A stretch of DNA of 64,000 nucleotides from Thalassomonas haliotis. Its GTDB lineage: Bacteria > Pseudomonadota > Gammaproteobacteria > Enterobacterales > Alteromonadaceae. The translations under genes and the position numbers were made by a program. Shown piece by piece: positions 45,902 through 54,284 of the stretch. The DNA lies in assembly GCF_028657945.1 (NCBI RefSeq), contig NZ_CP059693.1, positions 62,001 to 126,000 of the forward strand, written 5' to 3'. Position 1 is the first letter of the stretch. Every line of letters begins with the position of its first letter. The notes under the pieces are model-generated. The model had not been told where the DNA came from. It saw nothing but the letters and a program-made list of their open reading frames with translations, and searched no databases.

Positions 45902-46509
45902 TGGAAAAATTCTCGAATCTTATGAAATATAATATTAGTGATGTCAACGAGCTGTTGCAAAACAGAAGAACCATTTACCCCGAGCAATATACTGAGCGAG
46001 AAGTAGACCGCGAAATTATTGAAGCAATAATCAACAATGCTACCTGGGCGCCAACACACGGACTGACGCAGCCATGGCGATTCAAGGTTTTCACTGGTGA
46101 TAGTTTGCAAAGTTTAGGGCAGTTCCAGGCGGAGTTATATAAAAGTACCGTTGATGAAAACCGCTTTGTTGCCGGAAAATACCAAAAATATAAAGAGCGG
46201 CCATCAAAGGCTTCGGCAATTATTGCGGTTTGTATGAAACGCCAGGAGTCGGGCAAGATCCCCGAAGTGGAAGAAATGGCTGCCGTTGCCTGTGCCATTC
46301 AAAATATGCATTTAACGGCAACGGCCTATGGTGTCGGCGCCTTTTGGAGTACAGGTGCCGGTATGTATAAACAGGAAACCAGCCGGTTTTTAGGTTTGCA
46401 GGGAGAGGATAAGTGCGTGGCCTTTTTTTATCTGGGTTATCCGGATATCGACTGGCCTAAACGGCAGAGAAAACCGCTCGACTCGTTAACTCAATGGCTG
46501 GCCGGCTAA
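45901..46509 (+). CDS. Nitroreductase family protein
   Basis: A 202-residue FMN-dependent nitroreductase-fold protein. Seen: NELLQNRRTIYPEQY near the N-terminus (R-R-T-x-R/Y pattern binding FMN phosphate), NATWAPTHGLTQPWRF at about 47-62 (the family's W-A-P-x-H/N-x-x-x-P-W), and GVGAFWSTGAGMY then FFYLGYP in the second half. It would reduce nitro compounds, quinones or flavins with NAD(P)H. It is translated from ATG 45901, which overlaps the stop of the shifted leader frame; the ribosome binding site of its own is poor. Confidence 0.92.
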   Translation: MEKFSNLMKYNISDVNELLQNRRTIYPEQYTEREVDREIIEAIINNATWAPTHGLTQPWRFKVFTGDSLQSLGQFQAELYKSTVDENRFVAGKYQKYKERPSKASAIIAVCMKRQESGKIPEVEEMAAVACAIQNMHLTATAYGVGAFWSTGAGMYKQETSRFLGLQGEDKCVAFFYLGYPDIDWPKRQRKPLDSLTQWLAG

Positions 46510-47110
46510 GCCATTTGTTCTGTCGATACAATCAGGCAGCCGTCGTGAAATAGAGCTTTTACCTGTGGTTGCCTGATCCCAGGCATTTTTGCTAACGCCC
46601 GGTTGCTCTTATGCTGTGTTGTGTAAATATCTTTTAAGTCCTTTAAGACGGTAAAGTCCGCTACCCGCTAGCCTTTACCCGGATAGCTTGCCTTGCATCC
46701 GCATTTTTATGTTCTTACCTTTAACGAGCGGATGATTTATGGCCTGTTTGGGCTGGCAAGCCGGAGATAAGTGGCCGCTGAAGTGTCGGGATGACAAGCA
46801 CAGGTGATAGTTCAGTTGCTCGACAGTACTTTTTGCCGACGTTTTTTGCTGGCCGGTAAGGCAAATATGTTACTGCCCTGGTTGGTATGTTGTGCGGGGC
46901 GCTGTTGATCTTAACTGAAAACGGCCTAAAGATGGCTTAATATTTAGCTTTTAAATCAATAGTTTTAATACTTTTGTCTCACGCATGACCCAAAGATCGG
47001 CACAATGAGGCCGCCAGCAGACTAGACTAAACGTGAGCGGCGATAAAGCGCTTGAAGGCGCAGGAAAATACCGGGAAGACCAGGCCTCCCCGGTGATTAG
47101 CAAAGTAAGA
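46510..47110. other. Intergenic region, nitroreductase / multicopper oxidase (convergent)
   Basis: About 600 bases without a supported gene. A hairpin of 11 pairs with one G-U (46531-46541 with 46567-46577) lies just after the nitroreductase and a catccgc/gcggatg hairpin near 46690-46732; either may end transcription. A tgtctcacgc(a/g)tgaccc segment at about 46976 recurs at about 56614, meaning unknown. Confidence 0.4.
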
Positions 47111-49072
47111 TTATTTATAAATCTCGACTTTTTCCATCATGCCGCGATCCTCATGGTCCAGGATATGGCAATGCATTACAAAGGAGCCGGTGAACTTCTC
47201 ATAACGGGTACGAATTTCAAGCTCGGCCTCGGCCGGATCCTGTCCTTCATCAGCCGGCCATACCATAACAGTATCGCGCCAGTAGCGGTCGACAATCTTA
47301 CCCTCTTCATTGCGGGTCAAGACCTCAAAAGGATTCACATGGATATGGTAAGGGTGGAAGAAAAAGTCTGACGACAATTTCCAGGTCTGGGCTGTGCCGA
47401 ATTTCAACCGTCGTACCGAGTGGGGATCATAGGTTTTGCCGTTAATGGTGAAGTCGAAGTTGGCGCCGACAAATTGAGATTCATCACTGGGGTCAACACC
47501 ATCTTTTGGTGCGATATTAAATACTGTGTACTCGACATCACTGCTTAACTCGTTGTCTTTAATGATGGCCGGACGGTTCAGTTTTTTCAGTTTTTTATTG
47601 CGTGGCAGGCGCATACGCTTACGCTCACCGGTTACGGTTACCCGGGCAATGATATTCTGGGCTGTTTCATCCAGGGTAAAAGTATCCCCTTCCCGGCGCT
47701 CATGACAATAGCTGTCGGGTAGCTGATCGGCGCCGGCCACTGAGGTATCAATCAGGTAATAAACACCGCGGCGTCTGGGTTTGACCATAATGTCACTGCG
47801 ATAGCCTGGTGCAATAAAGGCACCTTTGTCATCGGACAAGCGTTTTTTACGAAAGGGGATGCCGTCGGCGGCTAACTGTACCAGAGGTACATTGATGCTG
47901 GTGTCACAGGCATCAACCAACTCTAAGTTGGTATATTCGCGGATACCGGCATGGACAAAACGCCATAACTCAGTGCTACCGGGCTGCATCACGATTTCAG
48001 GCATTACCTGGCCGTTCAGGGAGTAGTGCCAGCCGTTATTCCAGCCTTCCGGATGCCATTTTTCAACGAAATAATCTTCATTATCTTCTATGGTGCCTTC
48101 TTCGTTAAAGGCAATGGTTTGTAGTACCATCACCCGCTCTTTTGCCTGCTTGATTTCAGGTATTTCGTCGTAATCACCGCGCACGATAATGGCACCGTGG
48201 ACACCGCTGCCTACCTGTACCGTGGTAGAGCCGTGAACATGGGCGTGGTACCAGAAAGTACCGGCGCTATGGTCTTCAGGAATATGGATTTCATAGTCGA
48301 ATGACTCGCCACCTTCGAGCTTGATGAAAACATTATCGCTATTGCCTGTCGGATCAACATGCAGGCCGTGGGTATGCAGGTTGGTGGTATTGAAAGCATG
48401 GGGCGTAGTATGGTCGCAATGGGCGTTTGGATCGTCCATGTCACATTCCATCCTGTGCATTTCTGGCGGCAGCAGGTTGTTGAGGCGGATTTTTAGGGTA
48501 TCACCGGGCTTAACGACAAAGGTCGGTCCGACCATTTCGCCGTCATAACTGCGCAGACGCAGATCTTTGGTGACTTGCTTGCCTTGCTGTAAAGTCGTGA
48601 ACTTATGATCGGCATATTGAACATTCAGATCATATTTCAACTCGCCCGAGTCACCTGATGTCACTTCCCTGACATCCAGAAAAGCAGGGTGGTTATAGTT
48701 CTCGGGGTAGCCGAAGGTGCGATTTTTATTTTTCTTGCTAAGTTCATTTTTGCTGTCGGCAACATCTTTTGTTGATGCCTGCTCGGTTAGCTGGTCTAGC
48801 AATTCGTCACTGACTTCGCTACCGACCTGCTGCAGGTTGTTTTTGTTGCGGATATGACGGGGATTGTAAAAGTTATACGGGAAATAATAGTTACCGTTAC
48901 CTTTATCTTTTAATTCAATGCTTAACTGCTGTTGGGCATTGGTGGAGGCTTTTTTTACTGCTTGGTGCTGGTTTTTAGCCCCGTGTTCAGTATGAAAAGC
49001 TAAAGTACTACCTGAAATGCTGATGGCGGCAGTTGCGATCAGCGAATTCAGAAAAAACTTTTTGTTCATCAT
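47111..49072 (-). CDS. Exported multicopper oxidase (laccase-like)
   Basis: A 653-residue secreted enzyme with a signal peptide (hydrophobic 8-25, cleavage near TLAF). All four copper motifs are seen: HTHGLHVDPTG at about 230, WYHAHVHGSTTVQ at about 275, HPYHIHVNPFEV at 573-584 and MHCHILDHEDRGMM at 633-646. It would oxidise phenols or metal ions with O2 in the periplasm. A charged N-terminal extension (about 30-130) precedes the first cupredoxin domain. It is a single gene; a 16-base palindrome lies 41-56 bases upstream of its start. Confidence 0.95.
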   Translation of the reverse strand: MMNKKFFLNSLIATAAISISGSTLAFHTEHGAKNQHQAVKKASTNAQQQLSIELKDKGNGNYYFPYNFYNPRHIRNKNNLQQVGSEVSDELLDQLTEQASTKDVADSKNELSKKNKNRTFGYPENYNHPAFLDVREVTSGDSGELKYDLNVQYADHKFTTLQQGKQVTKDLRLRSYDGEMVGPTFVVKPGDTLKIRLNNLLPPEMHRMECDMDDPNAHCDHTTPHAFNTTNLHTHGLHVDPTGNSDNVFIKLEGGESFDYEIHIPEDHSAGTFWYHAHVHGSTTVQVGSGVHGAIIVRGDYDEIPEIKQAKERVMVLQTIAFNEEGTIEDNEDYFVEKWHPEGWNNGWHYSLNGQVMPEIVMQPGSTELWRFVHAGIREYTNLELVDACDTSINVPLVQLAADGIPFRKKRLSDDKGAFIAPGYRSDIMVKPRRRGVYYLIDTSVAGADQLPDSYCHERREGDTFTLDETAQNIIARVTVTGERKRMRLPRNKKLKKLNRPAIIKDNELSSDVEYTVFNIAPKDGVDPSDESQFVGANFDFTINGKTYDPHSVRRLKFGTAQTWKLSSDFFFHPYHIHVNPFEVLTRNEEGKIVDRYWRDTVMVWPADEGQDPAEAELEIRTRYEKFTGSFVMHCHILDHEDRGMMEKVEIYK

Positions 49073-49112
49073 CTTTCCCTTTTGACTGTGGTTGGTAATT
49101 CACAGGCAAGCA

Positions 49113-49128
49113 TAATGTCTCGACATTA
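49113..49128 (-). promoter_or_regulatory. Perfect palindrome upstream of the multicopper oxidase
   Basis: taatgtc (49113-49119) and gacatta (49122-49128) around a two-base centre. The position and symmetry suit an operator for a metal- or stress-responsive regulator, but no regulator is encoded nearby. Confidence 0.45.
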
Positions 49129-49673
49129 CCGGCATTGTTTCATTGGCGCAAAGACGGAATTCAAGCCGTTTCTGCCCCTGAACTTTCCAAAGGGATGGAA
49201 ACAAATGTCCGGGCTGTTTGTTGACAGATTATTCTACTTGCCGATATTCCTTTTGGCATGCTATGACCATGATATAAATAGATAATTTCATATGGCCTCC
49301 CGATAAAATAATTCAGAGATTATCGTTTTGGCACAAGGCCTGGAGGATGAAAATGAGTTAATCCGGTAGTAGCTTCCATTCTATAATACTTCCTGTAGAT
49401 ATTGATTATGAGATCACTCGTTTATATTAACCAATAACACCAGATAATATAACATCTCGTTAAAGATCTCATCACATCCCAAGGTGTTAAGTCAAGTGCT
49501 ATTTCGGTGACGCAAGGGACTGTGCAGCTTGAAAAATGCTGTTTTTTGGGTCTGAGCTGGCAGTCCCAAAAGCCGTTTTCTGGGCGTGATTTCGGCTGAA
49601 GGCGCCGAAATCCCTGGTTTGGGCTGCTGCTGTCGTTAAAGGATAAAGTGATGAAAAAAATGTTAAAAAAAAC

Positions 49674-49716
49674 TTGATTTTTTGTTTTCTTATGTTCTAA
49701 TTATTTCGATCTATCG
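49674..49716 (+). promoter_or_regulatory. Promoter-like element shared by the two NTF2-like genes (copy A)
   Basis: A TTGATT (49674) is followed, 19 bases on, by an A+T-rich segment. The 21 bases at 49696-49716 (tctaattatttcgatct...) match 51313-51333 at 18 positions. It lies about 430 bases before the gene, so the leader would be long. Confidence 0.5.
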
Positions 49717-50148
49717 CTAAATGACTGGATAGTCGCTATACGCCATGCTCTTTATTATGGTGATAGTGTGTCAGACGGGAAAGACAGGCAGAGCCTATTT
49801 AGTGAACGAAAACCAGACCCATTTTTTCCTTTTTACCCCGGGTAGCTTTTATATCTTATCCGTGGCAAAGCATTATTATCCCTTCGCGGTTGACTGCAGG
49901 GGTGTCCAGGTAAAAAGGCATAATGTCACAGCGCACGAAAGTAAGCTGCGGACAGCAGGGATGGTGACCTATCATAGTGTAAAAAAGGTTTTATCGGCGC
50001 ATCAGTCAGTTGCTGGTTGACCGGCTTTTACTTCATAAATAGTGGAACCTGTTGCTTTACCGGAAGCGATGATAACGCAATTTTGCGATTTGTTTTATTA
50101 ATCGTGCAGGACGCAGATCCGCCTATCGCACACTAACGGAGAAAAACT

Positions 50149-50649
50149 ATGAAGTTGAAACTATTCACGCCTGTTTTATTGCTGTCACTTACTGTATTTG
50201 GTGTTAATGCAGCCGACCCTGTTCAGGCTCAGACAGAAACGGTCAAGGCGCATAAAGTGAAAAGTAAAAGTGCCCGCAACGAAGCCTTGGTGGTAAAGTT
50301 CTATACCAAAGCTTTTATTAAAAGAGACGATATTCAAGAAGTTTCAGAGCGCTTTCTTAAAGAAGACTATATCCAACACAATGTTTTCGTCGGCACCGGC
50401 CGTGATAACTTTATTCCCTTTGCCCGTAACTTTTTAGAAGCTAATCCTGACTTAAAGTTTGAAATCAAACATGTTATCACCGATGGCGATTTAGTGATCC
50501 TATATCACCACATGTATACCCCTGACAGCGGCAACCCTGGCCAGATGGTGATGGACATGTTTCGGGTTGAAGGCCGTAAGATTGCTGAGCACTGGACTGT
50601 TCAACAGCAGATCCCTGACAGCATTCCCCATGATAACGGCGTATTCTAA
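50149..50649 (+). CDS. Secreted NTF2/SnoaL-like protein, copy A
   Basis: A 166-residue protein with a signal peptide (to about VNAA). After a basic linker (KVKSKSARNEALVVKF) it has the NTF2-like pattern: FLKEDYIQHNVFVGTGRDNF, KFEIKHVITDGDLVILYHHM and MFRVEGRKIAEHWTVQQ, the usual SnoaL cone-fold ends with W and H in place. The family includes cyclases and isomerases, but many are of unknown function. The C-terminus ends IPHDNGVF. It has a paralogue at 51821. A clear GGAG precedes the ATG. Confidence 0.85.
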   Translation: MKLKLFTPVLLLSLTVFGVNAADPVQAQTETVKAHKVKSKSARNEALVVKFYTKAFIKRDDIQEVSERFLKEDYIQHNVFVGTGRDNFIPFARNFLEANPDLKFEIKHVITDGDLVILYHHMYTPDSGNPGQMVMDMFRVEGRKIAEHWTVQQQIPDSIPHDNGVF

Positions 50650-50821
50650 ATCACTTGCACCCGGGATAAGCTAAACCAGGCAGCACAGGTGCAGTAATAA
50701 AGCGTTATTATGTGTAAAGGTAATGATAAATAGCTAAATCATTGTTACTTATGTGTTTACTGATTCATCTTAACCTGAGTTCAGGTTAAATAATCGGGCG
50801 GGTTATTCCCGCAAGAGCGTT

Positions 50822-50853
50822 AAGCCGGGCAACAGCAGTTGCCCGGCTTTTTT
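50822..50853 (+). terminator. Strong intrinsic terminator after NTF2-like copy A
   Basis: aagccgggcaac (50822-50833) pairs perfectly with gttgcccggctt (50838-50849) over a four-base loop, followed by a T-run to 50853. It separates copy A from the rest of the cluster. Confidence 0.93.
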
Positions 50854-51046
50854 GTTGTGCTAACAACGGGGTTTGCTTCTGCCAGCTTAGTTTTTATTGC
50901 TGATATTGAGCTGGTAAGTCATCTGACCAGAGCGGGGTTTTATTAAAAAGCGGTATTATGTTCAGTAATCAATAACAGTCAGTTCTGAATTTTAGAACAG
51001 TTTTGTATCGAATTTTTAACACTCGATTTGGTTAATTGCAACACAA

Positions 51047-51085
51047 TGTTCGATAATTTCTAACGGTGTGTTCGATAATTTCTAA
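51047..51085 (+). promoter_or_regulatory. Two direct 17-bp repeats 22 bp apart
   Basis: tgttcgataatttctaa occurs at 51047-51063 and 51069-51085. The period is about two helical turns, so a protein could bind both sites on one face. They lie about 210 bases upstream of the promoter-like element of copy B. Confidence 0.6.
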
Positions 51086-51290
51086 AGATGCAAATGTTGT
51101 TGTTTTGAGCTGTTCTCAGGGAGTAAAATAACAAAAGGTCTTTTAAGTTGTTGTTTTGTAGTTCGTTTTCTTCTTGTGTTTGTCTTTGGTTATTTCTTTT
51201 CACACAGAGAATGTAGGGATATTTAGCAGAGGCAAAAGCGGTTTTAACTATGCCCGTGATGATAATTCATCAATATAAAAAAATATTTAA

Positions 51291-51333
51291 TTGACTTATG
51301 TTAGCCATGTGCTCTAATTATTTTGAACAATCG
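51291..51333 (+). promoter_or_regulatory. Promoter-like element shared by the two NTF2-like genes (copy B)
   Basis: TTGACT at 51291, then an A+T-rich aattat 19 bases later, and a segment at 51313-51333 matching the one at 49696. It lies about 490 bases before the gene. Confidence 0.5.
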
Positions 51334-51367
51334 ATTGAGCAATAAGTATTCATGATTAAAGGAGTTT

Positions 51368-51403
51368 ATGAGTACCATTGCCGGAATACAGACTAGAGCA
51401 TAA
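51368..51403 (+). other. Possible 11-codon leader peptide
   Basis: AAAGGAG followed by ATG at 51368 gives MSTIAGIQTRA and a stop. The ribosome binding site is strong and well spaced. It lies in the long leader of NTF2-like copy B. It may be a leader peptide or chance. Confidence 0.25.
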
Positions 51404-51820
51404 TCCGTGAAAGGAAGCTAAACCAGAATTACACTCTTTCGTCGTATTCAAGGTATTGTCTTAAGGCATTCTATCCTTGGATAAGTGTTGCGTTAATTTT
51501 GCTTCTGGCAAGTTAACGAAGGAAAAGTTATGGCTTTTTAAAATCATCAGCAGTGATGAATTTTAGCCGTATCAGTTAAGATCAGACGGAAATGCTGATC
51601 TTGATGAAAGGGAAAATTCGATCAAATTTCAGATCAATGGAATAGTACTTCATCACGCGTTTATGATTTTGCATGGACGGCTGCCCGATAGCTTTATAGC
51701 AGTAGCTCTTTGACCGCTTGAAATGCCTGGTTTGTTTTCACGTATAGCGACGACTTGTTAATTGTTTTACTAATCAAGCAGGATGCGTGACGCAGAATGC
51801 ATATTAACGGAGAAAAAACT

Positions 51821-52321
51821 ATGAAGTTGAAATTACTTGCCCCGGTTTTATTGTTATCACTTACTGCAATGGGTGTTAGTGCTGTTGAGACACTGCAAAC
51901 CGAAGAGCAGACGGCCCAAGTTAAAAAAGTGAAAAGTAAAAGCGCTCGCAGTGAAGCGATTGCTGTTAGGTTTTACAACAAGATCTTTAATGAGAGAGCC
52001 GATATCGAGCGCACCGCCAAGCGTTTTATGAAGGAAGACTACATCCAACACAATGCCTTTGTTGGTACCGGACGTGAAAACTTCATCAATGGTATTGGTA
52101 ACCTGTTAGCCAGCAACCCAGACATGAAGTTTGAAATAAAGCACGTGGTCACTGACGGTGATCTGGTTGTTTTATTTGTTCATATGCACGTACCGGGTAG
52201 CGGTGAGCCGGGCGAAGCCATCATGGAAATGTTAAGAATTGAAGATGGTAAAATTGCTGAGCACTGGGATGTGCAACAGCCTATCCCTGCCTCTATCCCT
52301 CACGATAACGGCATGTTCTAA
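51821..52321 (+). CDS. Secreted NTF2/SnoaL-like protein, copy B
   Basis: A 166-residue paralogue of the protein at 50149, with the same signal peptide pattern, KVKSKSAR linker, EDYIQHNAFVGTGRENF, and IPHDNGMF end; roughly two thirds of residues agree. I place the start at ATG 51821 (MKLKLLAPVL), after taacggagaa, not the upstream ATG at 51797, because copy A starts at the same place. It is followed after 58 bases by the first haem-oxygenase-like gene, so they are probably co-transcribed. Confidence 0.85.
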   Translation: MKLKLLAPVLLLSLTAMGVSAVETLQTEEQTAQVKKVKSKSARSEAIAVRFYNKIFNERADIERTAKRFMKEDYIQHNAFVGTGRENFINGIGNLLASNPDMKFEIKHVVTDGDLVVLFVHMHVPGSGEPGEAIMEMLRIEDGKIAEHWDVQQPIPASIPHDNGMF

Positions 52322-52379
52322 AAGTAAAACGGTTAGTCATTTATTTGTTAGAAAATCATATAATTATAAAGGAAGATTT

Positions 52380-53117
52380 ATGCGAGCACTATTAAAGCAA
52401 GTTGATAAGCGTCTGGAAGATCAGGAAAAAACCGATTTCATCAAGTGGTTAAGAGATGACAAGGTATCTTCTCATGACAAGATGGCCTTGTGGTTCCCTT
52501 GCTGCGCCGCTTTTGCTTTTGGTTTCAAAGACCTTAACTCCCTGGTATTCAGATATCCTGAAGAAGAAGCAGCACAGGACAAATTCAAAAATGTGATCAA
52601 CCAGCACTCCCTGGAAGATGCTAACCACTGGCCTATGTACCTGAGTGATTTAAAGACCTTAGGATTAGACAAGACCATGAAATTCTCCGACTTCCTTAAG
52701 GAAATGTGGAGTGATGATACGGTTAAGCAGCGCTGGGCCACTTATCGTTTCTGCCAGATGGCTGAAATCTGTCAAGATCCGGTTGAGCGTTATGCGCTTA
52801 TTGAAACCATTGAACTTTTCGGTCACTACCTGTTCGGTGTCTTTAAAGATATTTCGGTACAACATGCGAAAGAAACCGGCATTAATCTGAAATATTTAGG
52901 CCAGCAGCATTTCGACAAAGAAGTGGGCTTCCTGACCAATCAGGATGATGACGTACAGGATGAAATTCTGGATATAGAATTATCTGAAAGTGTCAAAGAA
53001 CGTTTAAGCGTTTATGTACTGGAAGTTTGCGACATGATCGAAGACCGCTGGACTGAATTCTTTGAATATGCCCAAAAGCATAAGCCAGCGCCTGAAGGCG
53101 ATAAGTTAGCCAGCTAA
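52380..53117 (+). CDS. Haem-oxygenase-fold (iron-containing redox enzyme-like) protein, copy 1
   Basis: A 245-residue, all-helical cytoplasmic protein. It resembles the haem-oxygenase-like diiron oxidase group: INQHSLEDANHWPMYLSDL at about 85-103 (Glu/His), a RYALIETIELFGHYLFGVF helix at about 139-157 (Glu/His) and YLGQQHFDKEVGFL at about 174-187 (His/Glu). These could ligate two irons for O2-dependent oxidation. The start is the ATG after AAAGGAAG; a longer frame from 52239 would overlap the previous gene. It is about 95 percent identical to the next copy. The assignment to this fold is by pattern only. Confidence 0.65.
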   Translation: MRALLKQVDKRLEDQEKTDFIKWLRDDKVSSHDKMALWFPCCAAFAFGFKDLNSLVFRYPEEEAAQDKFKNVINQHSLEDANHWPMYLSDLKTLGLDKTMKFSDFLKEMWSDDTVKQRWATYRFCQMAEICQDPVERYALIETIELFGHYLFGVFKDISVQHAKETGINLKYLGQQHFDKEVGFLTNQDDDVQDEILDIELSESVKERLSVYVLEVCDMIEDRWTEFFEYAQKHKPAPEGDKLAS

Positions 53118-53453
53118 CTTAGCCTGCCCGGTTTACGGGTCAGCGATCTCGGCTGGCACTTAGGTGCCGGTGTTAACGTTGTGATAAACGCAGCGTTAAC
53201 TGAGGTGACGGTTAAGTTGCAGACGAGCGTTCTGCCGACTTAATTTGTGACTTCTTATGACTACAGGGAATGAGTCTGCCCCGATAGCAGCGCTGCTGCG
53301 ACCATATCCGTCCTGGTAAATGGTTACAGTAAGTGCGGGGTAAAACAGGGATGGTTGTCGGGTAAAGGCATACCCGATAACCATTACCACAGGTGCTTTC
53401 CTGGGGTAAAAATCTATTACTAAAAACTACAAATTAAAGATTAAGGAAAATTT
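53118..53453. other. Spacer between the two haem-oxygenase-like genes
   Basis: About 336 bases. It has ggcac-ttag-gtgcc and gttaacg...cgttaac hairpins soon after the first gene; no gene or clear promoter was recognised. Confidence 0.4.
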
Positions 53454-54191
53454 ATGCGCGATTTACTAAAACTGGTTGATAAACGCTTAGAAGATCAAGA
53501 AGCTACTTCATTTATCAAGTGGCTAAAAGATGACTCTGTATCTTCTCATGACAAAATGGCTTTGTGGTTCCCTTGCTGCGCCGCTTTTGCTTTTGGCTTT
53601 AAAGATCTTAACTCTCTGGTATTCAGATATCCTGAAGAAGAAGCTGCCCAGGACAAATTTAAAAATGTGATCAACCAGCACTCGCTGGAAGATGCCAACC
53701 ACTGGCCCATGTACCTGAGTGATTTAAAAACGCTGGGTTTAGATAAAACCATGAAATTCTCTGACTTCCTTAAAGAAATGTGGAGCGATGATACGGTGAA
53801 GCAACGTTGGGCTACTTACCGTTTCTGTCAAATGGCTGAAATCTGCCAAGATCCGGTTGAGCGTTATGCGCTTATTGAAACCATCGAAATGTTCGGTCAC
53901 TACCTGTTTGGTGTCTTTAAAGATATTTCGGTACAACATTCAAAAGAAACCGGCATCAACCTGAAATATTTAGGCCAGCAACATTTCGACAAAGAAGTGG
54001 GTTTCCTGACCAACCAGGACGACGATGTGCAGGATGAAATCCTGGACATTGAATTATCAGAAAGTGTCAAAGAACGCCTGGCCGTTTACGTACTGGAAGT
54101 GTGTGACATGATTGAAGAGCGCTGGACCGAGTTTTTCGAATATGCACAAAAGCATAAGCCAGTTCCTGAAGGCGATAAGTTAGCCAGTTAA
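53454..54191 (+). CDS. Haem-oxygenase-fold (iron-containing redox enzyme-like) protein, copy 2
   Basis: A 245-residue near-copy of the previous protein with about 11 substitutions, six of them in the first 30 residues and none in the proposed metal-binding segments. The start has its own TAAGGA site. The tandem pair is either a recent duplication or kept alike by gene conversion. The gene is followed by a 93-base gap with a hairpin and then the monooxygenase. Confidence 0.65.
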   Translation: MRDLLKLVDKRLEDQEATSFIKWLKDDSVSSHDKMALWFPCCAAFAFGFKDLNSLVFRYPEEEAAQDKFKNVINQHSLEDANHWPMYLSDLKTLGLDKTMKFSDFLKEMWSDDTVKQRWATYRFCQMAEICQDPVERYALIETIEMFGHYLFGVFKDISVQHSKETGINLKYLGQQHFDKEVGFLTNQDDDVQDEILDIELSESVKERLAVYVLEVCDMIEERWTEFFEYAQKHKPVPEGDKLAS

Positions 54192-54223
54192 CTGGCTCGC
54201 CCTGTTTAGGGTGAATGGAGTGA

Positions 54224-54245
54224 GTTGGCAGCTCTAGCTGCCAAC
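54224..54245 (+). terminator. Hairpin between copy 2 and the monooxygenase
   Basis: gttggcagct and agctgccaac (54224-54233, 54236-54245) form a near-continuous palindrome followed by tttaag. It may be a partial terminator or a processing site that lowers downstream expression. Confidence 0.45.
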
Positions 54246-54284
54246 TTTAAGCTTTGTGATAAAACTGGCGTTTAAGGGAAAATA

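Larger units (their letters stand above)
49073..50148. other. Intergenic region before the first NTF2-like gene
   Basis: About 1076 bases. It holds the multicopper oxidase promoter (left), and at 49674-49716 a promoter-like element similar to that before the second NTF2-like gene, followed by a leader of about 430 bases. A 91-codon frame (49745-50020) lies in the leader; it has no ribosome binding site and a composition unlike a gene, so I do not accept it. Confidence 0.5.
50650..51820. other. Long intergenic region between the NTF2-like paralogues
   Basis: About 1170 bases with no gene. It contains the terminator at 50822-50853, a 17-base direct repeat at 51047-51085, a promoter-like element at 51291-51333, a possible 11-codon leader frame at 51368-51403, and a leader of about 490 bases before the second copy. 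Confidence 0.6.

Noticed and set aside
47033..47371. 112-codon + frame at the end of the multicopper oxidase gene
   Set aside because: It is a shadow of the oxidase, whose copper motifs are on the other strand.
49745..50020. 91-codon + frame in the leader of the first NTF2-like gene
   Set aside because: No ribosome binding site, no recognisable domain, and it lies in a region whose counterpart before the second paralogue has no such frame.
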